Below are positions 7,054 through 15,190 of a DNA stretch of 32,179 bases, piece after piece (the stretch's first letter is position 1; each line of letters starts with the position of its first letter). The position numbers and the translations under genes are program-made. This DNA comes from JBLNBN01 sp050260015 (GTDB lineage Bacteria; Bacteroidota; Ignavibacteria; Kapaibacteriales; UBA2268). The stretch spans positions 1 to 32,179 of the forward strand of contig JBLNBN010000005.1 of assembly GCA_050260015.1 (NCBI GenBank), written 5' to 3'. The notes under the pieces are model-generated. The model searched no databases and was not told the DNA's origin. It saw nothing but the letters and a program-made list of their open reading frames with translations.

Positions 7054-9159
7054 TTAATAATTTTTCCTAAGCGTCTGGCTGTTTAACGCAACTATTATCG
7101 TACTTAGCGACATGAGCAACGCCCCTATCGCCGGGTCTACGATTATGCCATAGTTATATAAGACCCCGGCGGCAAGCGGCATGGTAATTACGTTATAACC
7201 CGCAGCCCACCATAGATTTTGAACCATCTTGGAATAGGTTTTCCTGGAAAATTCGATAGTTTTCAGAACGTCTTCGGGATTATTATTAACCAGGACGATA
7301 TCCGCGCTTTCTATGGCCACGGAAGCGCCTGCTCCGACGGCTATGCCTATATCGGCCGCAACAAGAGCCGGAGCGTCGTTTACGCCGTCGCCGACCATAG
7401 CGACCTTTTCGCCTTTTTGCTTTAACTCTTCTATTTTCTTTGATTTCTCATCCGGCAGGACTTCCGCATAGTAATCATTTATGCCAAGCTCATCAGCCAC
7501 CGCTTTGGCAGCCTGTTTCGCGTCGCCTGTCAGCATGTAAACTTTAATTCCCATTTGGTTGAATCTTTTTATAGCCTGACGCGATTCTCTCCTGATAATG
7601 TCCGATAGCCCAAAGGCTCCCCATAGTTCATTGTCTACGATACAGTAAAGCACAGTCTGGCCATTGCGTATCATTTGTTCAATTTTTTCGTTATGGGTGA
7701 TTATCCCTTTCTCCTTAAGCAGCTTTGGCCCTCCGATTAAAACTTCGCTTCCTTCAACCCTTGCTCCGACCCACTTACCGGTTACGGCTTCAAAATCCTG
7801 AACTGGCAATAATTCAATATGCTTGGACTTTGCGTAGTCAACTATTGCCTTAGCAAGAATATGTTCTGAGTTTTGTTCGACTGATGCAGCCAGTTTAAGT
7901 AGTTCATTTTCCGGCTTTAAGGATACTAATTCGTTCACTCCAAATTTTCCTTGAGTTAGTGTTCCTGTTTTATCAAAGACAATCGTTGTAATTATTCGTA
8001 ACCGTTCAAATGCGCTTCTGTCCCTTATTAGTATCCCTGTTCTTGCTGTTAGAGAAGTGGAAATAGAAACTACGAGCGGTATCGCAAGCCCAAGCGCATG
8101 AGGACAGGCAATTATCAGCACCGTCACAGATCTTGTTATCGCCTCGTCCGGACGACCGATGATTAGCCAGACGGCAGCGGTAATAACGCCGCCGGCCATA
8201 GCTATGTAAAACAATAGAGCTGCCGCTCTATTGGCCAGATCCTGAGTCTTTGATCTGCTCTCCTGGGCCTTTTTGACAAGATTAATTACCTGCGAAAGAT
8301 AAGTTTTCTCGCCGGTTTTTTCAAGTAAAATAGTTAAGGCTCCATCTTCTCCATTGATCGAGCCGCCAATAACTTTGTCATTTTTGGACTTCCTGACGGG
8401 TTTGGATTCGCCCGTAAGGAGGGATTCATTTACATGGCTTTGCCCGTCAATAATTATTCCGTCTGCAGGTATGGTCTCGCCCGGGCGGGCAAGAACGATA
8501 TCGCCCGTTATCAGTTCGGAAATCTCAATTTCTATCATATTACCATTATCAATCTTATTGGCTTTTGAAGGCAAAAGGCCGGCTAGCTCTTTTAAAGCGT
8601 TGGAGGCGCCCATCACTGATTTCATTTCGAGCCAATGGCCGAGCAGCATAATATCAATCAATGTGGCAAGCTCCCAAAAAAAGTCAGCGCCTATAATGAT
8701 AAATACAGTTGCAACCGAGTATAAGAATGCTACTGATATTGCCATAGTAATCAACAGCATCATTCCAGGCTTCCTGTCTCTTAGTTCCTTTATGCTACCA
8801 GAAAGAAATGGCCGGCCGCCATATAAATATACTAATGCGGAAAGGCTAAGGAGTAGATAATTATGTAGCGGTAATCTGAAATGAAGCCCGATCCACATCT
8901 GTATCATTTCTGACATTAAGAGTATTGGTACCGTTAGTACTAACGAAATCCAGAATCTCTGCCTGAACGCTTGGATATGGCGCTCATGACCGTCAGGGTG
9001 GCCTTCATGTTCCATTTCAGGACTATGTTTAATATATTTATCGATATCATGACCAGGCATATTAGAACTATTATCATGTTTATTTGCGTGAATAATTTTA
9101 TGATCATCCTGATGGTGAACGACACCGTGATTTTCATGAGAAGGTGATTGCTCTTTCAA
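7054..9159 (-). CDS. copB: CopB-type heavy-metal (copper) translocating P-type ATPase
   Basis: A 701-residue P1B ATPase in the inner membrane that pumps Cu(I), or possibly Cu(II)/Ag, outward. The N-terminal 60 residues are very His-rich (about a dozen His, e.g. HENHGVVHHQDDH) in place of the CxxC domain, as in CopB. The membrane metal site is CPH (TVLIIACPHALGLAIP), the CopB signature. The A-domain has LTGESKPV, the P-domain DKTGTLTQG and GDGVNDAPALVAADIG. The N-domain His is present as SEHILAKAI, where most P1B pumps have SEHP. It starts with TTG at 9159, with AAGGAA 7 bases ahead. No copper regulator or chaperone is adjacent. Its base composition is lower in G+C than lysA, which may hint at acquisition. 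Confidence 0.93.
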   Translation of the reverse strand: MKEQSPSHENHGVVHHQDDHKIIHANKHDNSSNMPGHDIDKYIKHSPEMEHEGHPDGHERHIQAFRQRFWISLVLTVPILLMSEMIQMWIGLHFRLPLHNYLLLSLSALVYLYGGRPFLSGSIKELRDRKPGMMLLITMAISVAFLYSVATVFIIIGADFFWELATLIDIMLLGHWLEMKSVMGASNALKELAGLLPSKANKIDNGNMIEIEISELITGDIVLARPGETIPADGIIIDGQSHVNESLLTGESKPVRKSKNDKVIGGSINGEDGALTILLEKTGEKTYLSQVINLVKKAQESRSKTQDLANRAAALLFYIAMAGGVITAAVWLIIGRPDEAITRSVTVLIIACPHALGLAIPLVVSISTSLTARTGILIRDRSAFERLRIITTIVFDKTGTLTQGKFGVNELVSLKPENELLKLAASVEQNSEHILAKAIVDYAKSKHIELLPVQDFEAVTGKWVGARVEGSEVLIGGPKLLKEKGIITHNEKIEQMIRNGQTVLYCIVDNELWGAFGLSDIIRRESRQAIKRFNQMGIKVYMLTGDAKQAAKAVADELGINDYYAEVLPDEKSKKIEELKQKGEKVAMVGDGVNDAPALVAADIGIAVGAGASVAIESADIVLVNNNPEDVLKTIEFSRKTYSKMVQNLWWAAGYNVITMPLAAGVLYNYGIIVDPAIGALLMSLSTIIVALNSQTLRKNY

Positions 9160-9417
9160 TCTAATATTCCTTAACTGGTTTAAACATAATAGTTTATTGT
9201 TGTAGAAGTCACGCTCTTGACTTAAGGATATTGTGTCGCTTCTTAAATACAGGTGGGATCGACGAATAAGTCTTTTATCGTTTGCGGCTTAATAGAGCAC
9301 ACTAAGAAGACTAATAGTGGGACTTTGCTTTAGGCGGCTCCGCAAAGATCGGGGCTGCTTGCTTGTACAATCAGAATACTGTATTGGCGGGAGGAGATTT
9401 TGTGGGTGATTTCGCTG

Positions 9418-9960
9418 TTACCCCGCTTTACACATCTCCGCGAGCTTTTTGAACGTGTTGGAGTTCCTGATTGTGACTACTTTATAACTCGAATTGCCGA
9501 CAATTCTTGACCAGCGGGTCCTCGAAAACGTTTTAATCGGAGCCGACCAAAAGATAACCCTGCCGTAGGCAGCGACTTTTTCATATTCCGGCTTGATTTC
9601 CCCGACTTCCTTCAATACCTCCTCAACGGTGGCGGGGGGTATTACGAAGATCGCGTTATGCTTGGATTCCGCGTCGGAGTCCCACCAATCGGGAGCGTTC
9701 TTGAGAGCTTCGCATAAATCCTCCTCGGATATGATCATAACTGAAAGCGATAAGTTGAACTTCTCCAGGATAATAGCCTCGCAGTTTTTCTTCATAAAAT
9801 CCAGGTCGGAGCTTTTGTTTGAAAAGATAATGTTACCGCTGTTAATATATGTAGTTACGTCCTTATAACCGTTTTGCTCCAGCGCTGCTTTCAGTTCCTT
9901 CATCGAAACCTTATTATTCCCGCCGACGTTGATACCGCGGAGTAGGAGGATGTATTTCAT
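9418..9960 (-). CDS. DUF1697 domain-containing protein
   Basis: A 180-residue cytoplasmic protein of the DUF1697 family, whose function is unknown. The N-terminal hallmark YILLLRGINVGGNNKVSMKE (residues 3-22) is followed by TYINSGNIIFSNKSS. The C-terminal half carries RTRWSRIVGNSSYKVVTIRN and NTFKKLAEMC, all in the family's usual order and length. It starts with ATG at 9960, with AAAGGAAT in front. About 260 bases separate it from the copper ATPase; that gap shows no gene. The GxxExxY gene lies just upstream on the same strand. Confidence 0.9.
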   Translation of the reverse strand: MKYILLLRGINVGGNNKVSMKELKAALEQNGYKDVTTYINSGNIIFSNKSSDLDFMKKNCEAIILEKFNLSLSVMIISEEDLCEALKNAPDWWDSDAESKHNAIFVIPPATVEEVLKEVGEIKPEYEKVAAYGRVIFWSAPIKTFSRTRWSRIVGNSSYKVVTIRNSNTFKKLAEMCKAG

Positions 9961-10012
9961 ATGTAGGGATTCCTTTCTATAAATTTCTAAAAATAAAGGG
10001 GATAGGAAAGAC

Positions 10013-10465
10013 TTATTCTTTAGTTAAATTTGATTGGATTGAATTAATAGGTTTCTTTGCCGGATAATTTTGATTGGATTTATATTTGGGATTTATGAGT
10101 CTGCGGTATTCTAAGCTCTTAGCGCCAAAGTTGATCAACATACCTATTTCGTGATTGTAAGCTTCCAAATAATTAATTGCCTGCGCCAAGTGCACGTCTT
10201 CTAATTTCGCTAATGCTTTTAACTCAATTGAAATTACGTTTTCTACCAGGAAATCAACTCGGCGCGTCCCAACAACCTTATCTTTGTACATTACAAACAT
10301 TTCAAATTCTCTTGCAAAGGCAACTCCCTGTAAGATAAATTCCTCTTCGAGGGCTCTTTGGTAAATCACTTCCTGAAATCCGTTGCCCAAGGCTTTATGC
10401 ACTTCCATGGCACAACCTATAACCTTGGCGGTTATAGCGGAATATTTATATCTCTCGTCAATCAT
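10013..10465 (-). CDS. GxxExxY protein with repeat-derived C-terminal tail
   Basis: A 150-residue protein of the GxxExxY family. The defining motif GNGFQEVIYQRALEEEF is at about residues 27-43. It is followed by ELKALAKLEDVHLAQAINYLEAYN and MLINFGAKSLEYRRLINP, an arrangement like the PD-(D/E)XK nuclease core (D in RRVDFLVE, ExK in IELKAL). The cellular role is unknown; members are common in intergenic and rRNA-insert positions. The usual fold ends near residue 125. The last 25 residues (NPKYKSNQNYPAKKP onward) are encoded by GATTGGATT-like DNA resembling the adjoining repeats. The start codon is directly next to the tandem repeat array at 10466, suggesting that gene and repeat spread together. 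Confidence 0.9.
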   Translation of the reverse strand: MIDERYKYSAITAKVIGCAMEVHKALGNGFQEVIYQRALEEEFILQGVAFAREFEMFVMYKDKVVGTRRVDFLVENVISIELKALAKLEDVHLAQAINYLEAYNHEIGMLINFGAKSLEYRRLINPKYKSNQNYPAKKPINSIQSNLTKE

Positions 10466-11041
10466 GTCTGAACCTTTGATTAATCATGATTGTATTGATT
10501 AAAATGATTCACAATCGATCGGTATTAGAATAACGATAATCTAGCTGAAAAAATTTAACTATCTACATAATCAAATCAATTTGTTGAATCAACTAACTCA
10601 ACGGTTCAGAAATTAATTGTCTGAACCACTGATCAACGGTGATTCTATTGATTCAACTGATTAACGTCCTATTGACTTAACCTACAATAATCCCCAAAAC
10701 GAAAACTTTGATAATCATCATAATCACATAAATCAACAAACTCAAAGGTTGAGATATTAATTGTCTGAACCACTGATTAACGGTGATTCTATTGATTCAA
10801 CTGATTAACATCCTATTGACTTAACCTACAATAATCCCTAAACGAAAACTTTGATAATCATCTTAATCATATAAATCAACTAGCTCAACGGTTCAGATAT
10901 TAATTGTCTGAACCACTGATTAACGGTGATTCTATTGATTCAACTGATTAACATCCTATTGACTTAACCTACAATAATCCCTAAACGAAAACTTTGATAA
11001 TCATCTTAATCACATAAATCAACTTAATCAAAGGTTCAGAT
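10466..11041. repeat. About 143-bp tandem repeat, three good copies plus one degenerate
   Basis: The block beginning CTGAACCACTGATTAACGG recurs at 10621, 10765 and 10908 (periods 144 and 143). It contains GATTCTATTGATTCAACTG, TATTGACTTAACCTACAATA and GAAAACTTTGATAATCATC. A degenerate copy starts at 10468, immediately next to the GxxExxY start codon. The last copy ends at about 11041. It is A+T rich with many GATT/AATC steps, so it can pair with itself. No coding frame spans it. Unlike CRISPR, there are no short repeats separated by unique spacers. Confidence 0.88.
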
Positions 11042-11051
11042 ATTATTTATT

Positions 11052-11085
11052 AAAAAAGCCGCTTCTCATTTAAGAACCGGCTTTT
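11052..11085 (-). terminator. Rho-independent terminator of ssrA
   Basis: AAAAGCCGCTTCT (11054-11066) pairs with AGAACCGGCTTTT (11073-11085), with one mismatch around the loop CATTTA. Read on the minus strand the stem is followed by a run of T, 38 bases after the tmRNA 3' end. Confidence 0.8.
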
Positions 11086-11122
11086 CTGATCATTGTTAAT
11101 TGTTATTTGCTAATTGCAAAAG

Positions 11123-11479
11123 TGGAGATGGCGGGAGTCGAACCCGCGTCCGCAGCGCTTTGCTTAGAGCTTCTACATGCTTAGCGTTCCTTTGAATTTT
11201 CGGGCTCGCGATAGCCGGAGCGCATGCTCGCGGGCCTTAGCGCCTCTGAATGCGGCTTGAGATCGAAGCGCGAGTCCCAAGCCCGCCCGAATTTGCGTCA
11301 TTCTTACCGAGCCTATCGGGCTGCGGCCCGGAAAGAATGTAGCCTTTTGTTTACGCGGCTAAAGCGAAGTTGTCTTCTGCATTTGTTTTTGTAACAGCTG
11401 TATTAACGTGCTCCGCCGTTACACGGCACGGCATGCGGCATAAAAACTCCGTCGCCCCGTCGAATCCAGGTACATCCCC
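11123..11479 (-). ncRNA. ssrA: tmRNA (transfer-messenger RNA)
   Basis: One-piece tmRNA of about 357 bases that rescues stalled ribosomes and tags their products for proteolysis. The 5' end GGGGATG (11479-11473) pairs with the 3' acceptor strand CATCTCC (11130-11124) to form a seven-base stem with one G-U pair. The 5' side continues TACCTGGATTCGACGGGG, and the 3' side has a T-arm with GGGTTCGACTCCCGCC. The tag frame ends NAEDNFALAA followed by TAA at 11353-11351; the preceding codons in frame read ACA AAA ACA, so the resume codon is not certain. CCA is not encoded: the discriminator A is followed by CTT. A strong terminator follows. Confidence 0.95.
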
Positions 11480-11570
11480 ATGGAGCGGCTTTATTGCCAA
11501 TCTTTAGTGACGCACAGGACTTTGGCTTTATTGTAAAGCGGAGAGGCGCTGCTATTGTGAGGAATGGGTC

Positions 11571-11945
11571 ATTCCGGGCGCCAGACCCGGAATCCAGTTG
11601 TCAGAACCAGGATTTGCAGGATTGTATATTTGGTAATAATGCGACTGCGCAAGCAAAAATCAAACATCCCGAGATTCTATAAAAGGCTTCTTCGATTACT
11701 CAAAGGGTAGATGATGGGAGACGCGTTTCTTGTCCAACGCCTACGGCGTAGCGTAGTGTCCTAAAATAGCCTGTTACAGATGTATAACGCCTACGGCGTA
11801 AATATTGAAATATTTTCCAATTAGCCTTCGACATGAATGCATTTAAAAAAGCATAAATCTTTCGAACCGCGTAGCGGTTCAACGTCAATAGCCAGCGCCG
11901 CCACATCCTCCGCTTCCATCACGCGGCGGAGCCGCGGGAAGGGGT
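11571..11945. repeat. Composite interspersed repeat, copy A
   Basis: Begins with the hairpin TTCCGGGCGCCAGACCCGGAA (two arms of 7 bases), then CCAGTTGTCAGAACCAGGAT. From about 11678 comes a block shared with copies B (13508-13779) and C (19750-20019): TATAAAAGGC, TTCTTGTCCAACGCC, the palindrome ACGCCTACGGCGT twice (11737 and about 11790), GTTACAGATGTA, GAACCGCGTAGCGGTTC and a CGCGGCGGAGCCGCG-type hairpin. It has no coding capacity. The short reading frames crossing it are repeat sequence. The remaining bases up to the lysA start hold further hairpins (CCCCTGCGGGG near 12005-12020) and TTAACCATT-like runs. Confidence 0.8.
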
Positions 11946-12110
11946 CGGAGAGGTGGTGTTTTCCGTAAGCTGCGCTTCGCTTGCATACGGTTACGCATGA
12001 TTTAGCCCCTGCGGGGCGACAACCATTAACCATTAATAATTAACCATTACAAAAAATACTTTTTGCCGCCCTAAGTCTATTTATTTTTATAAAGAAAGGT
12101 GGAATGCGAT

Positions 12111-13331
12111 ATGACCGACGGAAATTCGATCGACTTTAAAGGAATCGCCGAGGAATTCGGCACGCCGACCTACGTATACGATAAATCGCAAATTGAAGAA
12201 AACTACAGGAAGCTCCACCAGGCGTTCCGCGAGAGCTGCCCGGGCGCGAGGATACACTATTCCGTCAAAGCTAACAGCAATCTTCATATCCTAAAGGTAT
12301 TCGCCGAACTCGGCGCCGGGGCCGATTGCTCCTCCCCTATGGAGATCTTGCTGGCGGAGCGCGCGGGCTTCGTGCGCCCGAAGATACTTTATACCGGCAA
12401 CTACGAGAGCGACGCGGACTTCGCCGCAATACCCGAGGACGTCCAAATAAATTTCGACGACATCAATTCGTTCAGGCGGCTTACGAAGAGCCGCGTACCC
12501 GAAGTGGTTTCCTTCCGCATTAATCCCGGCATAGGTCGCGGCGGCCACGAGGGGATTGTTACCGCGGGAGCGGACGCGAAGTTCGGCGTGCCCTACGAGA
12601 AAGCGATCCTTGCGTATAAGATTGCGCAGGACGCAGGCGCGAAGCGGTTCGGGATGCACATGATGACCGGCTCCAACAACTTAGAGCCCTATTACTTCGC
12701 GGAAATCGTCGATAAGCTGCTTACTATTTCAGGGCATATCTTTCCCGAACTCGAGATAAAGCCGGAATATTTCGACATCGGCGGGGGCTTTGGCGTGCCG
12801 TACTCCGACGAGGAGAGCGAACTCGAAGTCGAGTTGACCGCAAAGCTAGTAGGGGAAATATTCAGGGAAAAGTGCGATAAATACGGGTACGGCTCGCCCG
12901 CGCTGCTTATCGAGCCGGGCCGGTTCCTCGTGGCGAACGCAGGCTACTTAGTAACGAGAGTTACGGGTGTTAAATCGAGCTATAAGACCTTCGTAGGGAT
13001 CGACGGCGGGATGAATGCGCTCTTGCGCCCCGCGCTATACGGGGCGAAGCACCGCTTTTTCGTCGTCGGAAAGGACGGGGAGGAGCTTTCCGCCAACCTC
13101 TGCGGGCAGATCTGCGAGAACTCCGATATCCTTCTCTCCGGCGCCAGAATGCCCAAGGTAGAAGAAGGGGACCTGGTCGTATTGCGCGACGCTGGCGCCT
13201 ACGGCTACGCTATGAGCTCCAATTATAACAATCGTCTACGCCCCGCGGAAGTCCTCGTCGACCATGGCGCGGTGAGGCTTATTAGAAGAAGGGAAACGGC
13301 GGAGGATATTTTTAGATATTACGAGGAGTAA
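12111..13331 (+). CDS. lysA: Diaminopimelate decarboxylase
   Basis: A 406-residue PLP enzyme converting meso-diaminopimelate to L-lysine, the last step of lysine synthesis. The fold-III decarboxylase hallmarks are present: HYSVKANSN with the PLP lysine near residue 50, the phosphate-binding DIGGGFGVPY near 225, EPGRFLVANAGYLVTRV near 265-285, the active-site Cys region CGQICENSDIL near 340, and the C-terminal AYGYAMSSNYNNRLRPAEVL. One oddity is that the usual HxHIGS segment reads HMMTGS, so the second His is Met. The start ATG at 12111 has AAGGTGG 8 bases ahead; an in-frame GTG at 12099 would sit inside that ribosome site. The gene stands alone between two direct copies of the composite repeat. 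Confidence 0.93.
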   Translation: MTDGNSIDFKGIAEEFGTPTYVYDKSQIEENYRKLHQAFRESCPGARIHYSVKANSNLHILKVFAELGAGADCSSPMEILLAERAGFVRPKILYTGNYESDADFAAIPEDVQINFDDINSFRRLTKSRVPEVVSFRINPGIGRGGHEGIVTAGADAKFGVPYEKAILAYKIAQDAGAKRFGMHMMTGSNNLEPYYFAEIVDKLLTISGHIFPELEIKPEYFDIGGGFGVPYSDEESELEVELTAKLVGEIFREKCDKYGYGSPALLIEPGRFLVANAGYLVTRVTGVKSSYKTFVGIDGGMNALLRPALYGAKHRFFVVGKDGEELSANLCGQICENSDILLSGARMPKVEEGDLVVLRDAGAYGYAMSSNYNNRLRPAEVLVDHGAVRLIRRRETAEDIFRYYEE

Positions 13332-13366
13332 TGGTTAATGATTAGGGTAATTGAGCTTGTTTTTGT

Positions 13367-13920
13367 TATTCCGGGCGCCAGGCCCGGAATCCAGTTGTCT
13401 GAACCTGGATTAAGCTGATTTATATGATTTAATTGATTAGCAGGATACAAATTATATGGTTAAGCGCGTTAAACGCATGAAATGGAAGAGTTTGTCACCC
13501 GAGATACCATAAATGGCATCGCCTATTACTCAAGAGGTAAATGACGTTAATAGCTTTTCTTGTCCAACGCCTACGGCGTAGCGTGTTCGCTGCAATGCGT
13601 CTGTTACAGATGTAAAACGCCTACGGCGTAATTGTTTGAGATATTTTCAATACGCTTCCTACGTGATAGCATTTATAAATGCATAAATCTTATGAACCGC
13701 GTAGCGGTTCAACGTCAGTAGCAAACGCCGTTCCCACACCCATCCCCCTCCCGCGGCGAAGCCGCGACAGAAGGGGAAGATAGAGGCGTGTGCGTTTCTA
13801 CAGACATTCGAATCCTTCGGATTCGTCGAAAGAATATCGCTATATACAGCAGCGCGTCATTATAGAAAAACGCAATCCTGCTAATCCGCTTAATCCGAAT
13901 AATTCTGGTTCAGACAAAAA
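13367..13920. repeat. Composite interspersed repeat, copy B, with inverted ends
   Basis: Starts 35 bases after lysA with the hairpin TTCCGGGCGCCAGGCCCGGAA (8-base arms). TTGTCTGAACCTGGATTAAG follows (about 13394), running to GATTAGCAGGAT near 13445. The shared block A/B/C spans about 13508-13779. At about 13870-13918 the first part returns inverted: AATCCTGCTAATCCGCTTAA through TTCTGGTTCAGACAA. The element is thus about 525 bases bounded by imperfect inverted repeats of about 50 bases, with no ORF inside. This is the shape of a non-autonomous mobile element. No gene is seen in the rest of the gap up to the hsp20 terminator. Confidence 0.7.
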
Positions 13921-14040
13921 TGGACTCTTCGCTTCGAAGTGACTCATCTTACCTATTACCAAGCGCTTGCACATCAATACCCAGGATAAGTCGCTTGCAA
14001 CGCGCCTGATAAATGATCAATGATATATGGTAAATGAAAA

Positions 14041-14072
14041 AGAAAAGCGCGCTTTTTACGGCGCGCCCTTCT
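14041..14072 (-). terminator. Terminator of the hsp20 operon
   Basis: On the minus strand AGAAGGGCGCGC (14072-14061), loop CGTAAAAA, then GCGCGCTTTTCT (14052-14041): a 12-base stem with two G-U pairs, running into T-rich sequence 20 bases after the stop of the last hsp20 gene. Confidence 0.8.
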
Positions 14073-14092
14073 TTACGTGTACCAGGGTAATT

Positions 14093-14605
14093 TTAATCAA
14101 TATTTACCGGGATTTCCTTCGGCGGGGCGGGCTGGATCTTCTCAAGCTCGATGTTCAACACGCCGTCGGTATACTTGGCGGAGATGTTATCCTTATTTAC
14201 GTTATCGGGCAGCATGAAGGAGCGGACAAATTCTCCAAAGCTGCGCTCTACCCTCAGGTAGCTGCGGGATGATTCCTGCGTTTGCAGCTCTCCTTCTTTA
14301 GGCTCCCCGCCGTCCGCCGAATTGCCCTCGGTTAGCTCGGGGCTTGCGAAGCGTTCTTCGCGACGCTTTTCGCCCTTGATGATCAGGACGTTGTCGTCGT
14401 TTATCGTTACCTTAACGTCTTCCTTCTTGATGCCGGCGAGTTCGACGTGGAAGTAAATCTTCTTTTCGTCCTCGGAAATGTCTACTCTCGGCGAGAAGCT
14501 GCCGTATTCAATATTAAAGCCCTTATCGAAATCGCTCATCATGGCGTTCATCCTGCGAGCGATAGATTCAAAGCCGCGGAACGGCTCAAATTTTACGAGC
14601 GACAT
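14093..14605 (-). CDS. Hsp20 / alpha-crystallin family small heat-shock protein (second gene)
   Basis: A 170-residue holdase chaperone. The alpha-crystallin domain runs from PRVDISEDEKKIYFHVELAG (about 40) through INDDNVLIIKGEKRREE to DGVLNIELEK. The conserved SFGEFVRSFMLPDNV segment precedes the last strands, and the C-terminal IPVNID supplies the IxI-type anchoring motif. Compared with its neighbour, an acidic insertion (about 30 residues, with GNSADGGEPKEGELQ) separates the central strands. The start at 14605 follows GGGAGGT; a longer in-frame start at 14650 would enter the spacer after the upstream hsp20 gene. It is separated by 37 bases from the first gene and shares its promoter and terminator. 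The pair probably form mixed oligomers. Confidence 0.93.
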   Translation of the reverse strand: MSLVKFEPFRGFESIARRMNAMMSDFDKGFNIEYGSFSPRVDISEDEKKIYFHVELAGIKKEDVKVTINDDNVLIIKGEKRREERFASPELTEGNSADGGEPKEGELQTQESSRSYLRVERSFGEFVRSFMLPDNVNKDNISAKYTDGVLNIELEKIQPAPPKEIPVNID

Positions 14606-14642
14606 AGCGCTACCTCCCTTTTTTTTGTTTAACATAATAATT

Positions 14643-15077
14643 TTAGTCAATATTAATGTTAACTTCTTTCGGCTTAGCCGGTTGTTTCTTTGCGATCTCG
14701 ACCTCGAGCACGCCGTTGGTAAAGCGAGCCGAAATGTTTTCAGTATCGGCTTCCTCGGGAAGAGTAAAGTTGCGGGCGAATTCGCCGAACATTCTCTCGT
14801 TGCGGAGCCAGGATTTGCCTTCGTCGGCGGTAGGTTTTTTCTTCGAGCCGCTTATAGCGAGCACGTTTTCGTCGTTCACCCTAACGTTCACGTCTTCCTT
14901 GGCGACGCCGGGAAGCTCGATCGTAACGGTGATTTTTTCCGCGTCCTCGCTAATGTCCGTGCGGGGATTGAAAGCGTAGAAATTCGCCGTCATATTTTTT
15001 TCAATTTCGCCTGCGGCTTTGCCAATCGTGCGAGCTATATCTTCGAAGCCGCGCACCGGATCAAATCGTAACATCAT
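14643..15077 (-). CDS. Hsp20 / alpha-crystallin family small heat-shock protein (first gene)
   Basis: A 144-residue small heat-shock protein paralogous to the next gene; both begin with an (L/K)(R/F)-(D/E)P-RGFE(D/S)IAR segment. The alpha-crystallin core spans PRTDISEDAEKITVTIELPG to TNGVLEVEIAKK, with the diagnostic MFGEFARNFTLPEEAD, and ends VNINID (IxI anchor). It lacks the long acidic insertion of its partner. AAGGAGAT at 7 bases supports ATG at 15077; the 12-codon longer frame has no ribosome site. It is the first gene of a two-gene heat-shock operon, with a sigma-54-like promoter about 45-70 bases upstream. Confidence 0.93.
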   Translation of the reverse strand: MMLRFDPVRGFEDIARTIGKAAGEIEKNMTANFYAFNPRTDISEDAEKITVTIELPGVAKEDVNVRVNDENVLAISGSKKKPTADEGKSWLRNERMFGEFARNFTLPEEADTENISARFTNGVLEVEIAKKQPAKPKEVNINID

Positions 15078-15122
15078 GTCATATCTCCTTATTAGAATAT
15101 TATAAATTTCCAAATCAATTTA

Positions 15123-15150
15123 CGTGAGAAGTTACGAAATCCGTGCCAAA
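15123..15150 (-). promoter_or_regulatory. Sigma-54-like promoter of the hsp20 pair
   Basis: On the minus strand TTGGCACGGATTTCGTA (15149-15133) resembles the -24/-12 form TGGCACG-N4-TTGC. The GG and the -12 pair are correctly spaced, but the -12 pair reads GT and not GC. The predicted start of transcription is near 15123, about 45 bases before the first codon. Confidence 0.45.
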
Positions 15151-15190
15151 CCGAAATTCTATGACGAAACGGCAAAGCCCCCCGCAAAAA

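Noticed and set aside
10466..11041. CRISPR-like array
   Set aside because: Units are 143 bp and contiguous, with no 20-40 bp repeat separated by unique spacers, and no cas genes are nearby.
11494..12033. Short reading frames on both strands before lysA
   Set aside because: They run through repeat copy A and its palindromes, lack ribosome sites and have no recognisable protein features.
14027..15071. Long plus-strand frames across the hsp20 operon
   Set aside because: Antisense shadows of two clear Hsp20 genes that have ribosome sites and a terminator.
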